A stretch of DNA of 64,000 bases from JBFXAM01 sp050184295 (GTDB taxonomy: Bacteria; Planctomycetota; Phycisphaerae; UBA1845; Fen-1342): positions 57,931-121,930 of the forward strand of contig JBFXAM010000002.1 of assembly GCA_050184295.1 (NCBI GenBank), in the 5' to 3' direction. This document shows positions 24,237 through 32,840 of the stretch, piece after piece (position 1 is the first letter of the stretch; the number at the start of each line of letters is the position of its first letter). Both the position numbers and the translations under genes were made by a program. The notes under the pieces are model-generated. The model saw only the letters and a list, made by a program, of their open reading frames with translations, ran no database searches and was not told where the DNA came from.

Positions 24237-26330
24237 ATGGCCGGGGTCACTACTCACGCTCGCACCGCCGGCGCGCCGGGTCTTTTTGACCAGCTTGCCG
24301 GCGAAGCGCCCAAGACGATCGCCGAACGCGTCGCGGTTGCGTCGCCTGACGCGACGGGCCCGCGCCCGGCGGACGGCGCCGGCGCTCCCCGCGACGCGCG
24401 CGCCAGGGCCACGACCGGCGCCGCCGCCGCCGAGATCACGCCCGACGCAGTCACACCGGCACGGACCGCCCCCGCCGGCTCGCGCGCCGCGCCGCGACAG
24501 CGCGCCACCGCCGAATCGATGGCGAGCAAGCAGCGCGAAATCTCGGTCAGCGAGTTCTTCGCCAAGAATCGCCACTTGCTCGGCTTCGACAACAAGCGCA
24601 AGGCGCTGCTCACGACCGTGAAAGAGGCGGTCGACAACGCCCTCGACGCCTGCGAAGAGGCCGGCCTGCTCCCCGAAATCCACGTCTACATCGACCAACT
24701 CGCCGAGGATCGCTTCCGGGTCACCGTCCGCGACAACGGGCCCGGAATCGTCCGCGCCCAAGTGCCCAACATCTTCGGAAAGCTGCTCTACGGCTCCAAA
24801 TTCCACCGCCTCAAGATGTCGCGCGGCCAGCAGGGCATCGGCATCTCCGCCGCCGGCATGTACGGCCTGCTCACCACCGGAAAGCCGATCCACATCACCT
24901 CGCGCACCTCGCCGGGCAAACCGGCGCATCACTTTCAGATCGCCATCGACACCACCAAGAACCGCCCCGACATCGTCCGCGACGAGGAGCAGGAGGTTGC
25001 CTGGGAGCGCGGTACGCAGGTCGCGATTGAACTCGCCGCGACCTACGCCAAGGGCCGCCAGTCCGTCGACGAATACCTCGAACAGACCGCGATCGCGAAT
25101 CCCCACGCCCGCTTCGTCTATCGCGCCCCCACCGCCGAGCTGCGCGACTTCCCCCGCGGCAGCGAAGAACTTCCCGCCGAAACGCGCGAAATCCAGCCGC
25201 ACCCCCACGGCATCGAGCTGGGCGTGCTGATGAAGATGCTGAAAGAGGCCGCAGGCGCGCCGCGCGCGCGAGCGGGCGACGAGCGGAGCGCCGCACCGGC
25301 CCGCACGCTCAGCGGCTTTCTCCAGGAGCGCTTTTGTCGCGTGACGACACGGGTCGCGCACGAAATCTGTACGGCGGCCAAGCTGAAAACAACGGCCCGC
25401 TCCGCCGATCTCTCGTCGCAGGAGGCCGAGCGCCTCTACCAGGCGATGCAGGCCGTCAAGATCATGGCCCCGCCGACCGACTGCCTCGCGCCGATCGGCG
25501 TCCGGGCGATCCTCTCGGGTCTGCTGAAGGAAGTGAAAGCCGAGTTCTATACCGCCACCACGCGCGACCCCGCCGTCTATCGCGGAAACCCGTTTCTCAT
25601 CGAAGTCGGAATGGCCTTCGGCGGCTCGCTCTCGCAGGCGGCGGGCGACGGCGGCGAAGAGTCGAGCGCCACCCCCGCCCGCGTCATTCGCTTCGCCAAC
25701 CGCGTCCCGCTGCTCTACCAACAATCCGCGTGCGCCAGCTTCAAGAGCGTTATCGACGTCGACTGGCGGAACTACGGCGTCTCGCAGCCCGGCGGCAACC
25801 TCCCCGTGGGTCCGCTCGTCATCATGATTCACATGGCGAGCGTATGGGTACCCTTCACCAGCGAGAGCAAGGAAGCGATCGCCGACTACGACGAAATCCG
25901 CAAGGAGATGAAGCTCGCGCTTCAGGAGTGCGGCCGCAAGCTGGCAACCTACATCCGCAAGCGCAAGCGCCAACGCCTCGAAGCGGACCGCCGCAGCATC
26001 TTTCAGCGCTACATCCGCGACCTCGTCGAGGCGCTGACGAACATCACCAGCGGATCGGAGACGGCGCAGCAGCGACTGCTCAAGGAGCTGAGCGAGATCG
26101 CCCGCGAGCGCACCGCCGAGGCGGACGTGGAGCTCGACGAGGACGGCAAGCCGATCGTGAAGGACGCCGGCCCGAACGGCGAAGCGACTGCCGCCGACGA
26201 CCTCGCCGGCGACGAGAGCACCGTCGTCATCCCCGAGAACGCCCCGTCGGAGCCGCCGGGCGAGCTCTTCGAAGACCCGATGGGCACGAACTCGAAACGG
26301 AAGCGCCGCGGACGAAGCGCGAGCAACTGA
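24237..26330 (+). CDS. top6B: DNA topoisomerase VI subunit B
   Basis: 697 residues from the ATG at 24237, which follows GGGAG. ATP-operated clamp of type IIB topoisomerase. After a leader of about 95 Ala/Thr/Pro-rich residues come the GHKL motifs: EAVDNALDACEE with Mg-binding N134, DNGPGI, and the lid SRGQQGIGIS. An H2TH-like segment with a roughly 30-residue insertion and the transducer follow. The transducer switch lysine is K545 in TSESKEAIA. The acidic/basic C-terminal tail ends KRKRRGRSAS. The A subunit (Spo11-like) is normally encoded next to B, but the flanks here are yhbY-like and a VCBS gene, so top6A must lie elsewhere or be absent. A GTG at 24186 is an alternative start. Confidence 0.95.
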   Translation: MAGVTTHARTAGAPGLFDQLAGEAPKTIAERVAVASPDATGPRPADGAGAPRDARARATTGAAAAEITPDAVTPARTAPAGSRAAPRQRATAESMASKQREISVSEFFAKNRHLLGFDNKRKALLTTVKEAVDNALDACEEAGLLPEIHVYIDQLAEDRFRVTVRDNGPGIVRAQVPNIFGKLLYGSKFHRLKMSRGQQGIGISAAGMYGLLTTGKPIHITSRTSPGKPAHHFQIAIDTTKNRPDIVRDEEQEVAWERGTQVAIELAATYAKGRQSVDEYLEQTAIANPHARFVYRAPTAELRDFPRGSEELPAETREIQPHPHGIELGVLMKMLKEAAGAPRARAGDERSAAPARTLSGFLQERFCRVTTRVAHEICTAAKLKTTARSADLSSQEAERLYQAMQAVKIMAPPTDCLAPIGVRAILSGLLKEVKAEFYTATTRDPAVYRGNPFLIEVGMAFGGSLSQAAGDGGEESSATPARVIRFANRVPLLYQQSACASFKSVIDVDWRNYGVSQPGGNLPVGPLVIMIHMASVWVPFTSESKEAIADYDEIRKEMKLALQECGRKLATYIRKRKRQRLEADRRSIFQRYIRDLVEALTNITSGSETAQQRLLKELSEIARERTAEADVELDEDGKPIVKDAGPNGEATAADDLAGDESTVVIPENAPSEPPGELFEDPMGTNSKRKRRGRSASN

Positions 26331-26416
26331 CGCGCATGGCCGCAGTGGGCGGCGCGAAGGGTCGCCGCGGCGCGTGCCGCCTTCGGCATGGGGGTTTCAT
26401 CATTCGCGCGAACGCG

Positions 26417-28744
26417 TCATTGCCCGGGATACACGATGACGCGGTCGTGCACGATCACCACGAGGTCGTCGATCCCATCGCCGGTGACGTCCCCGATCTG
26501 CGCCTCGCGCGGCTCGCCGCGGGCGTCGGGCGCGTCGCGGAAGCGCTTGCCCTGGAACACCTGGAACGACTGCACCTTCGCCAGCTCGCCGTCCGGCAGC
26601 GTCGTCAACACCTCGATCGCCGCCTTGCGCCCGTCGAGCACGGCGATGTCGCGCACACCGTCGTGGTTCAGGTCGCCGACGACCGTGTCCATCAGCCATG
26701 CGTCCTTGACCGTCGATTCATAGGCGTGCTTTTCGACGAATGTGTGGGCGGCTGCCTGCGGCTCGACGACGACCAGCGTCTTGGCATCCGCGACGAGCAG
26801 CCCGATCTGCCCCGCGCGCAGCGCCGCACTCGTCATCGCGGTCAGATCCAGCGCGCCGAGCGGCATCGTCTGCGCGACGGCGTAGGCCTGGTCGTCGCGC
26901 CGCTTCAGCACGATCAGGTCGCGCGATTTCTTGTCATACAGAACAACCGTCGGGCTGCCCGGCCGATCCGGCAGCACCGCGAGCCCGGTGAGCTGCGCGT
27001 CGCTCGTCTCCGGGTTGTATTGATCGACGACCGTCCATTGCCCTTCGCGCACCGCCAGCGCGCGAGCGAAGTTCTTTTGCACGAGCAACACTTCCGGCTT
27101 GTCGTCGCCGTCCACGTCGGCGAGCTCGAAGCCCTCGACCGGCGCCTCCTTCACCAATCCGTCGCGCGACTGCGCGCCGGTTAACCGCTCAAACGTGCCG
27201 TCGGCTTTCTGGAGAAACGCCTGAAGCGGATTGAACCGCACGAAGAGCAGCAGGTCGTTCAGCCCGTCCTGGTTGACGTCGCCAAACCGGACGCCGCCGG
27301 GCTCATCGCTCAAGTCCTCGATCTTCCAGCTCTGCGCGACCGCGCCGCCCGCGTCCATCAGGATCATCGACGCCTCGCCCTTCTCGCGCGCGACATACGC
27401 GATCACGCGCGGCGGACCGCCGACCTTCAGCGCCCCGACGGAGATCGCGAGCGGCTCGCCCCTGGTCGGCAGCGGCGTCGGAAACGTGATGCGCCCGTCC
27501 TCGAAACGCGACACGCCGATCATTTTCTCTTCGGCGCTCACCGCGAGGATCTCGCGCTTACCGTCGCCGTCGATGTCCGCGACGCAGATGTCAAGCGTCT
27601 TCGACAATCCGGGGTAGGCGACGCCCGCGAGCAACCCGACCCCGGCCTGCTCGAAGAGAATCAGTTGCGCGGAATCGGGATCGGCGGCGACCACGTCCGC
27701 GAGCCCGTCGTTGTTCACGTCGCCGACCGCCAGCGGCCGCCGCTTGCTCGGGCTGCGCGTCGGACACGTATAGACCGTCTGCGGCCAGTCGACCGCGCCG
27801 GCGACGTCGGGCTTCACGTCCCAGCGATAGTGCCGCAACCGGCCCGCAACCGCCTCGATGCCGAACAGATCGTCGCCCTTCTCGCCGCGCGCCACGGTCA
27901 TGCTGCGGAGCTTGGGCACCTTTACACGCTGTTGGGGGCCCAGCGCGCCGCCGGGCTGTTGCAGCCAGACATACGCCCCGTACGCGTCCTCGTCCGAACC
28001 CAGCACCAGGTCGGCCCGCCCGTCGCCGTCGTAGTCGCCGCTCAAGAGCAGCAGCGGCTGGCTGATGTTGTGGACGATGCGTTGCGGCTTGCCGAGCCCG
28101 CCGCCGGGTTTTTGCGGGAAGATGAGCAGCAATTCGGCTCCGAGCAGCGCGACGTCGGTGCGGCCGTCGCCGTCGAAGTCGCCGACCGCCAGCCCGCCGG
28201 AGCGCGCGTCGCCTTCCGGCGCGCGAATCCCCTCCGCCGCGCCGAACGTCCCGTCGCCGTGACCCGGCACGACCACCAGCTCCTTCGGCTCGCCGAAGAA
28301 GATCAGGTCGGGCTTCTTGTCGCCGGTGACGTCGGCGATTTCGAGGCTCGCAATGCGATAAGCGACCGGCACGCTCTCGACCCGCAGGTCTCCGCGGTCC
28401 GGCAACTCGTTGCGCTCGACGGGGCGTGTCGCGGGCGCCGGCGCGGCGGGATCGCGCTGAAACAGCAGCTCGATGCGATTCTGATAGGAGTTCCAAACCG
28501 CAATGTCGGTGCGCTGGTCCGCGTTCAGGTCCGCCAACCGCAATTGGCCAATGCCCGGCTTCAGCTTGTAGATCTCCATCGCGCCGAAGCCGAAGTGCTG
28601 GCTCAGCTCGGCGAGCTGCGCCTCGGTGAGGTCGCCGGAGTCCGCGATCGCCGCTGCGCCCGACGCCGTCGGGCCGGTCGCCGCAGTCCAGCCCAGCCAC
28701 GCCGCCGACGCCAGAACAACCCACGCACGAGCGCTGCGATTCAC
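26417..28744 (-). CDS. Secreted FG-GAP/VCBS repeat beta-propeller protein
   Basis: 775 residues; starts at a GTG with AAGGAG 6 bases upstream. Signal peptide, then about ten repeats of the type VGDFDGDGRTDVAL, each with a calcium-binding DxDxDG-like loop. Examples are LADLNADQRTDIAV near residue 70, SGDYDGDGRADLVL near 235 and IGDVTGDGIDDLVV close to the C-terminus. Such repeats form integrin-alpha-like propellers in exported proteins. No catalytic domain is seen, so binding or a structural role is likely. It lies 60 bases downstream of def on the same strand. Confidence 0.88.
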   Translation of the reverse strand: MNRSARAWVVLASAAWLGWTAATGPTASGAAAIADSGDLTEAQLAELSQHFGFGAMEIYKLKPGIGQLRLADLNADQRTDIAVWNSYQNRIELLFQRDPAAPAPATRPVERNELPDRGDLRVESVPVAYRIASLEIADVTGDKKPDLIFFGEPKELVVVPGHGDGTFGAAEGIRAPEGDARSGGLAVGDFDGDGRTDVALLGAELLLIFPQKPGGGLGKPQRIVHNISQPLLLLSGDYDGDGRADLVLGSDEDAYGAYVWLQQPGGALGPQQRVKVPKLRSMTVARGEKGDDLFGIEAVAGRLRHYRWDVKPDVAGAVDWPQTVYTCPTRSPSKRRPLAVGDVNNDGLADVVAADPDSAQLILFEQAGVGLLAGVAYPGLSKTLDICVADIDGDGKREILAVSAEEKMIGVSRFEDGRITFPTPLPTRGEPLAISVGALKVGGPPRVIAYVAREKGEASMILMDAGGAVAQSWKIEDLSDEPGGVRFGDVNQDGLNDLLLFVRFNPLQAFLQKADGTFERLTGAQSRDGLVKEAPVEGFELADVDGDDKPEVLLVQKNFARALAVREGQWTVVDQYNPETSDAQLTGLAVLPDRPGSPTVVLYDKKSRDLIVLKRRDDQAYAVAQTMPLGALDLTAMTSAALRAGQIGLLVADAKTLVVVEPQAAAHTFVEKHAYESTVKDAWLMDTVVGDLNHDGVRDIAVLDGRKAAIEVLTTLPDGELAKVQSFQVFQGKRFRDAPDARGEPREAQIGDVTGDGIDDLVVIVHDRVIVYPGQ

Positions 28745-28804
28745 ACGCGGCTCCTTTTCTTGAACGGAAGGTCGGAAGTGCGGATTCTAGCGTCGAACGG
28801 CGGA

Positions 28805-29317
28805 TCAATCGCCGCCGGCACGCTCGCGGTGGGACTGCTCGAGCGCGCGCAAGGTCGCCCGGCTGGCGATGCGATCGCCGGCATTCATGCGATCGACGAT
28901 CAGCACGCCATTGAGATGGTCGGTCTCGTGCTGCCAGACGCGGCACATCAGGTCCGCGCCATGCAGCTCGAACGGTCGGCCGAGCGCATCGAGCGCCGTG
29001 ATGCGGGCGTGCGTGGCGCGCCGCACCTGCGCGAGCACGCCCGGGATCGACAGGCAGCCCTCCTCCGCCTCCGCCGCCCCTTCCAGGTCGTGCAGCTCCG
29101 GGTTCACAAACACCCGCGCGTCGTCCGGGTTCTCACTCACGCACGCCACGAAGATCCGCTGCCCGACGCCCACCTGCGGTCCCGCCAGCCCCACCCCCTT
29201 GTGTTCACGCATCAGCGCCAGCATCCGGCGCGCCAACGCGTCCAGCTCGTCGCCAAACTGCGTCACCGGCTCGGCTCGGCGGCGCAGACGCGGATCGGGG
29301 TAGTGAATGATGCGCAT
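28805..29317 (-). CDS. def: Peptide deformylase
   Basis: 170 residues from the ATG at 29317 (MRIIHYPDPRL is the typical N-terminus; a TTG at 29338 is less likely). Removes the formyl group from nascent N-terminal Met. The three motifs are GVGLAGPQVG, EEGCLSIPG with the metal-binding Cys, and QHETDHLNG with the HExxH metal ligands. It follows ispH by 104 bases on the same strand. Confidence 0.95.
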   Translation of the reverse strand: MRIIHYPDPRLRRRAEPVTQFGDELDALARRMLALMREHKGVGLAGPQVGVGQRIFVACVSENPDDARVFVNPELHDLEGAAEAEEGCLSIPGVLAQVRRATHARITALDALGRPFELHGADLMCRVWQHETDHLNGVLIVDRMNAGDRIASRATLRALEQSHRERAGGD

Positions 29318-29421
29318 CGCTGCCAGGTCGTACTTCAAGTCCGCGATCCTCGCGTTCGCCCCGTCGCTCGCGGCCGGCCGATCCGCGCGCCCGAAATCGC
29401 CGCGCGCGCGCCCAACCCGAG

Positions 29422-30366
29422 TTACACCGCCGCCCCGCGCCGCGTCAGCGCGGTGAACTTCGGAAGCTGAAAAACGACGTTTTCATCCGGCGCGCCCAGC
29501 TCGTCGAGCCCGGCGACGCCAAGCTCGCGCAGCCGCTCCAGCACGCGCTGCACGACGTCCTCCGGCGCGCTGGCCCCCGAGGTCACGCCCACGCGCCGCA
29601 CGCCGACGAACCAGCGCTCGTCAATGTCCGCCGGCGAGTCGATCAGGTGGCTCGCCACGCCGCGCGCCCGCGCCACTTCCGTCAGCCGCCGCGAGTTCGA
29701 CGAATTCTGCGATCCTACCACCAGCAGCAGGTCCACGTCCGGCGTCATCGCCTTCACCGCGTTCTGGCGGTTCTGTGTCGCGTAGCAGATGTCGTCGCTC
29801 GGCGGCAACTCAAGCTGCGGAAAACGCTGCTGCAACGCCGCGATCAATTCGCGCGTGTCGTCCTGGCTGAGCGTCGTCTGCGTCAGGATCACGCCCGGCC
29901 GATCCGCCGCCGGCTCGAGCCGCTCGACGTCCGCGAGCGTTTCGATCAGCGTCGTCCGCTCGGGCGCCTGGCCCATCGTGCCGACCACCTCGTCGTGGCC
30001 CGCATGGCCGATCAGGTAGATCCAGTATCCGCGCTTCACGTAGCGGTGCACCTCGCCGTGCACCTTGGTCACCAGCGGGCAGGTCGCGTCGATCACGCGC
30101 AGCGCCCGCCGCGTCGCGTCGGCGTACACCTCCGGCGGCGAGCCGTGCGCCGACAGAATCACGATGGCCTCCGACGGAACCTCGTCGAGCTCGTCGACGA
30201 ACACCGCTCCGCGCGCCGCCAGTCGCTGCACCACGTGCGAGTTGTGCACGATCTCCTTGCGCACGTAGATCGGCGGACCGTACTCGTCCAGCGCCAACTC
30301 GACCGCCTTGATGGCGCGCTCGACACCCGCACAAAAACCCCGCGGCTTGGCCAGCAGTGCCTGCAT
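29422..30366 (-). CDS. ispH: 4-hydroxy-3-methylbut-2-enyl diphosphate reductase
   Basis: 314 residues from the ATG at 30366, which has GGAG 6 bases upstream; the ATG at 30414 adds 16 residues without support. Last step of the MEP isoprenoid pathway, making IPP and DMAPP. The three [4Fe-4S] cysteines are in PRGFCAGV, DATCPLV and DDICYATQNRQ. HNSHVV, SAHG and the SxN motif SQNSSNS are present. Length matches the E. coli enzyme. Genes on both sides share its strand. Confidence 0.96.
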   Translation of the reverse strand: MQALLAKPRGFCAGVERAIKAVELALDEYGPPIYVRKEIVHNSHVVQRLAARGAVFVDELDEVPSEAIVILSAHGSPPEVYADATRRALRVIDATCPLVTKVHGEVHRYVKRGYWIYLIGHAGHDEVVGTMGQAPERTTLIETLADVERLEPAADRPGVILTQTTLSQDDTRELIAALQQRFPQLELPPSDDICYATQNRQNAVKAMTPDVDLLLVVGSQNSSNSRRLTEVARARGVASHLIDSPADIDERWFVGVRRVGVTSGASAPEDVVQRVLERLRELGVAGLDELGAPDENVVFQLPKFTALTRRGAAV

Positions 30367-30487
30367 CCGTGTCTCCGCCGGCACGGTCTCTCGAAGCCGC
30401 GCCCGTGTGCTCATCGTTGGGCGTCGGGCGCTCGATGCATGGCCCTCGGCCGCTGCCGAACCGCGCTTGGCCTTCGGCCCGCCGCCT

Positions 30488-31351
30488 TCATTCTACGCTC
30501 ACGAACTTGCGGATGTTCGCCTGTAGCTCGTCCGGTGTGTAGCGCCGCCCGAGATCAAACGGCAGGAACACGCCGTGCTGGTGATCGCTCGCCAGGATGA
30601 TCATCCGCCCGACGCGCGCGTAGCCGTCCTCCTGCGGGGTATGGCCGACAAGCACGTGCTGTGCCTGGACACGGTTGATCCAGTAATCCACGTCGCGCTC
30701 GCTGTGAAACCGCCCCCACACCAGGGCGTGCGCCGAGCCGCCGGGCATCAGGTCCGACTCCGCCGGCAGCCGCTCGAAGACGCCGTGGTCAAAAAACTGC
30801 ATTCGCAGCGGATCGGGCAGGCTGTGGGCCATGAAGACCCCGTTCGCGGTCCGCGCCGCGAGCGGCAGCGCCGCGATGTAGTCGCTCACCGCCGACAGCA
30901 CCTCGTTCACATGCGCGGCGCCGAAGCGCTCGGCGACCCCCCGCGCGAAGTCGTGCAGCACGCTGCGCCCGCCTTTGGTGATCTCGTAGTCGAGCAACTG
31001 CGAAAGCTCGTGATTCGACTGGAGAAAAAACACGCTGTCGGGAAACGCGCACTTCCACGCCGCGGCGCGCAAGAGCAGGTCGATCGACAGGTCCGGCTGC
31101 CCCGGGCGGACCGGCTCCTCGTGGATCAGCTCGTGCAGAATCACGCAGCGCCCGGGGCTGCGGTCAAGCGCGCAGAACCGCTCGAGCTTGTCGAAGTTCC
31201 GCAGGTTGCCGTGGAAATCGCCGGTCATCACGACCTGGCCCGCCGCCCCGAAATGGAGCATCGATCCACGCCGGATGGGATCGTCGCGAATCAGCGCCGC
31301 CGCCTCGCGAAGCTGCTCGCACGCGGTCTGGTGTCTGGCAATTTCGCTCAC
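30488..31351 (-). CDS. Metallophosphoesterase (calcineurin-like)
   Basis: 287 residues from the GTG at 31351. The calcineurin-like motifs can be followed: TGDFHGN (for GDxHG), LHELIHEE in place of GDxVDRG, LQSNHELSQ (for GNHE), a mid-protein His in MAHSLPDP, and VGHTPQ (for GHT). The second motif lacks the usual GD, so metal binding or substrate may differ from classical Ser/Thr phosphatases. It sits 226 bases downstream of a Ser/Thr kinase on the same strand, which suggests, but does not show, an opposing pair. Confidence 0.85.
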   Translation of the reverse strand: MSEIARHQTACEQLREAAALIRDDPIRRGSMLHFGAAGQVVMTGDFHGNLRNFDKLERFCALDRSPGRCVILHELIHEEPVRPGQPDLSIDLLLRAAAWKCAFPDSVFFLQSNHELSQLLDYEITKGGRSVLHDFARGVAERFGAAHVNEVLSAVSDYIAALPLAARTANGVFMAHSLPDPLRMQFFDHGVFERLPAESDLMPGGSAHALVWGRFHSERDVDYWINRVQAQHVLVGHTPQEDGYARVGRMIILASDHQHGVFLPFDLGRRYTPDELQANIRKFVSVE

Positions 31352-31577
31352 GCGGCGGTCCGCCCTTTCTGAGCTCGATTCGCACGCGCTGATCGTGCGT
31401 CGGTCGAAGCCGCGGGGCCAAGCCGGTAACGGAGTCGCGCTGGAGGTCGCGGTGCGGGCGCAGCGCCCGAATCGCGGACGCGCGCCCGCCGGTCGGGCGC
31501 GCTCGGGTTCCGTCGTCGCACGTCGCGCCGTCCGGGCGCCCGCGCCGGGCGCCCCAAGCATCGCGTCGCCGCGCTCC

Positions 31578-32453
31578 TCATCGGCGCACCGCCGGGGCGC
31601 GGCTGGCATCCTCGCCGCCGTCGCGGTTCAGCAGGTGCATGACCACGTCGAGCCGCGCGATCACGTCGCGCATGTCGCGCGGCCGGGCCTCCGGACTTGT
31701 CTCGCAGCACTCGAGAATCAACCGCGAGAACGCCAGCGGCACCTGCGGATTGAGCTCGTGCGGCGGGTCGTTGCCGCGGCGCGACTCCAACTGGATCATC
31801 TTCGTTCCGGTCGGCGCGGTCTGCATCAGCGTCTTGAACGCCTTGCCGGTGACGACCCAGTACATCGTGGCGCCGAGATTGAACACGTCCGTGCGGTGGT
31901 CGATCTTGTCTCGCAGCACCTGCTCGGGCGCCATGTAGTCCGGCGTGCCCTGAACGCGCTCCTTGCGATGCCCCAGCGGACAGCTCTGCCCGAAATCGAT
32001 GATCTTCAGCCCGGACTCGGTCAGCAGAATGTTGTTCGGCTTGATATCCGCATGCGCAAAGCCCGCCTTGTGCATCGCCGCAAGGCCCTCGGCCACCTGC
32101 ATGAAGATGCGCACGATCGCGTCGAGCTTGTCGGGACACTGATGCTCCAGCGTGTCCCCGTCGACGTACTCCATCACCAGGAACAGCTCGGTGGTGCGCA
32201 GCCACTTGCGCACCCGCACCAGCTCGTGGCAGCGCCGTAGATACGCATGCTCGCACTTGGTCGCGACGTCGTATTCGGTCTCCGCCTGGCGGATGAACCG
32301 CTCGTCCTCCGCGCCGCGCCGCACGATGTGCTTCACCGCGTAGCGCTGCCGCGTCGGACGGTGAATCGCCAGGCTGATCGTCGCGTGCGCGCCCTTGCCG
32401 AGCCGTTCCACGAACTCGTAATCGGGCAGCTGAGATAGCGCACGCGCTCGCAT
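31578..32453 (-). CDS. Serine/threonine protein kinase (single domain, Hanks type)
   Basis: 291 residues from the ATG at 32453, which follows GGAGG closely. Glycine loop RLGKGAHATISLA, catalytic Lys in YAVKHIV, C-helix Glu in QAETEYDV, catalytic loop HADIKPNN (a non-RD kinase: Ala replaces Arg), Mg loop IDFG and APEQ. No transmembrane helix or sensor domain follows, so it is probably cytoplasmic. The frame runs on upstream through the family A repeats, but that part is an artefact of the repeats. TACAAT on the minus strand at 32514-32519 could be its -10. Confidence 0.93.
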   Translation of the reverse strand: MRARALSQLPDYEFVERLGKGAHATISLAIHRPTRQRYAVKHIVRRGAEDERFIRQAETEYDVATKCEHAYLRRCHELVRVRKWLRTTELFLVMEYVDGDTLEHQCPDKLDAIVRIFMQVAEGLAAMHKAGFAHADIKPNNILLTESGLKIIDFGQSCPLGHRKERVQGTPDYMAPEQVLRDKIDHRTDVFNLGATMYWVVTGKAFKTLMQTAPTGTKMIQLESRRGNDPPHELNPQVPLAFSRLILECCETSPEARPRDMRDVIARLDVVMHLLNRDGGEDASRAPAVRR

Positions 32454-32840
32454 TCGGCCTCCGCAAGTCACCCGTCGCCGGTCGCTCCACCCGCACCCCG
32501 GGCAGAACCCGGAATTGTACCGCGTCAGTCCGACGGAACGAATGGGCCGCCGAGCCGAGGGCAGTGGGTCAGTTTCGTGAAGAAGCGAATTCGAAAAGAG
32601 TGGCACGGGCGTCTCGCCCGTGTCTGCCGCCCGAACGGGCGAGACGCCCGTACCACCCAGACCAACATGGACGGGCGAGGCGCCCGTGCCCCCCGGATCA
32701 AACTGACCCACGACCGAGCCGAGCGTCTCCGGAGTGCATTCTGCGCGCCGCGCCAGCGAGAAAACCGACGCCGACCGCCACCCGCAATCGCGAGTGACGA
32801 TCGGCGTCGGCGAATCGAATTCGCTCAATCCGCGGCGCGG
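32454..32840. other. Intergenic gap with repeat cluster upstream of the kinase
   Basis: 387 bases between two minus-strand genes. It contains the kinase leader, three family A repeats at 32601-32694, and the region just after the matrixin-like gene stop. No gene is supported. Confidence 0.5.
32601..32694. repeat. Family A repeat cluster (three copies, one inverted)
   Basis: Copy 1 at 32601-32623 is inverted relative to copies 2 (32635-32658) and 3 (32671-32694). The shared core is ACGGGCGAGACGCCCGT, itself largely self-complementary. Related copies are at 42076-42100 and, degenerate, near 18086. The layout suits a REP-like or terminator-associated intergenic element. Confidence 0.7.

Noticed and set aside
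32454..32828. An N-terminal extension of the kinase that contains GTGASPV-like repeats
   Set aside because: It is the translation of the family A intergenic repeats; the start at 32453 has GGAGG and directly precedes the kinase fold.
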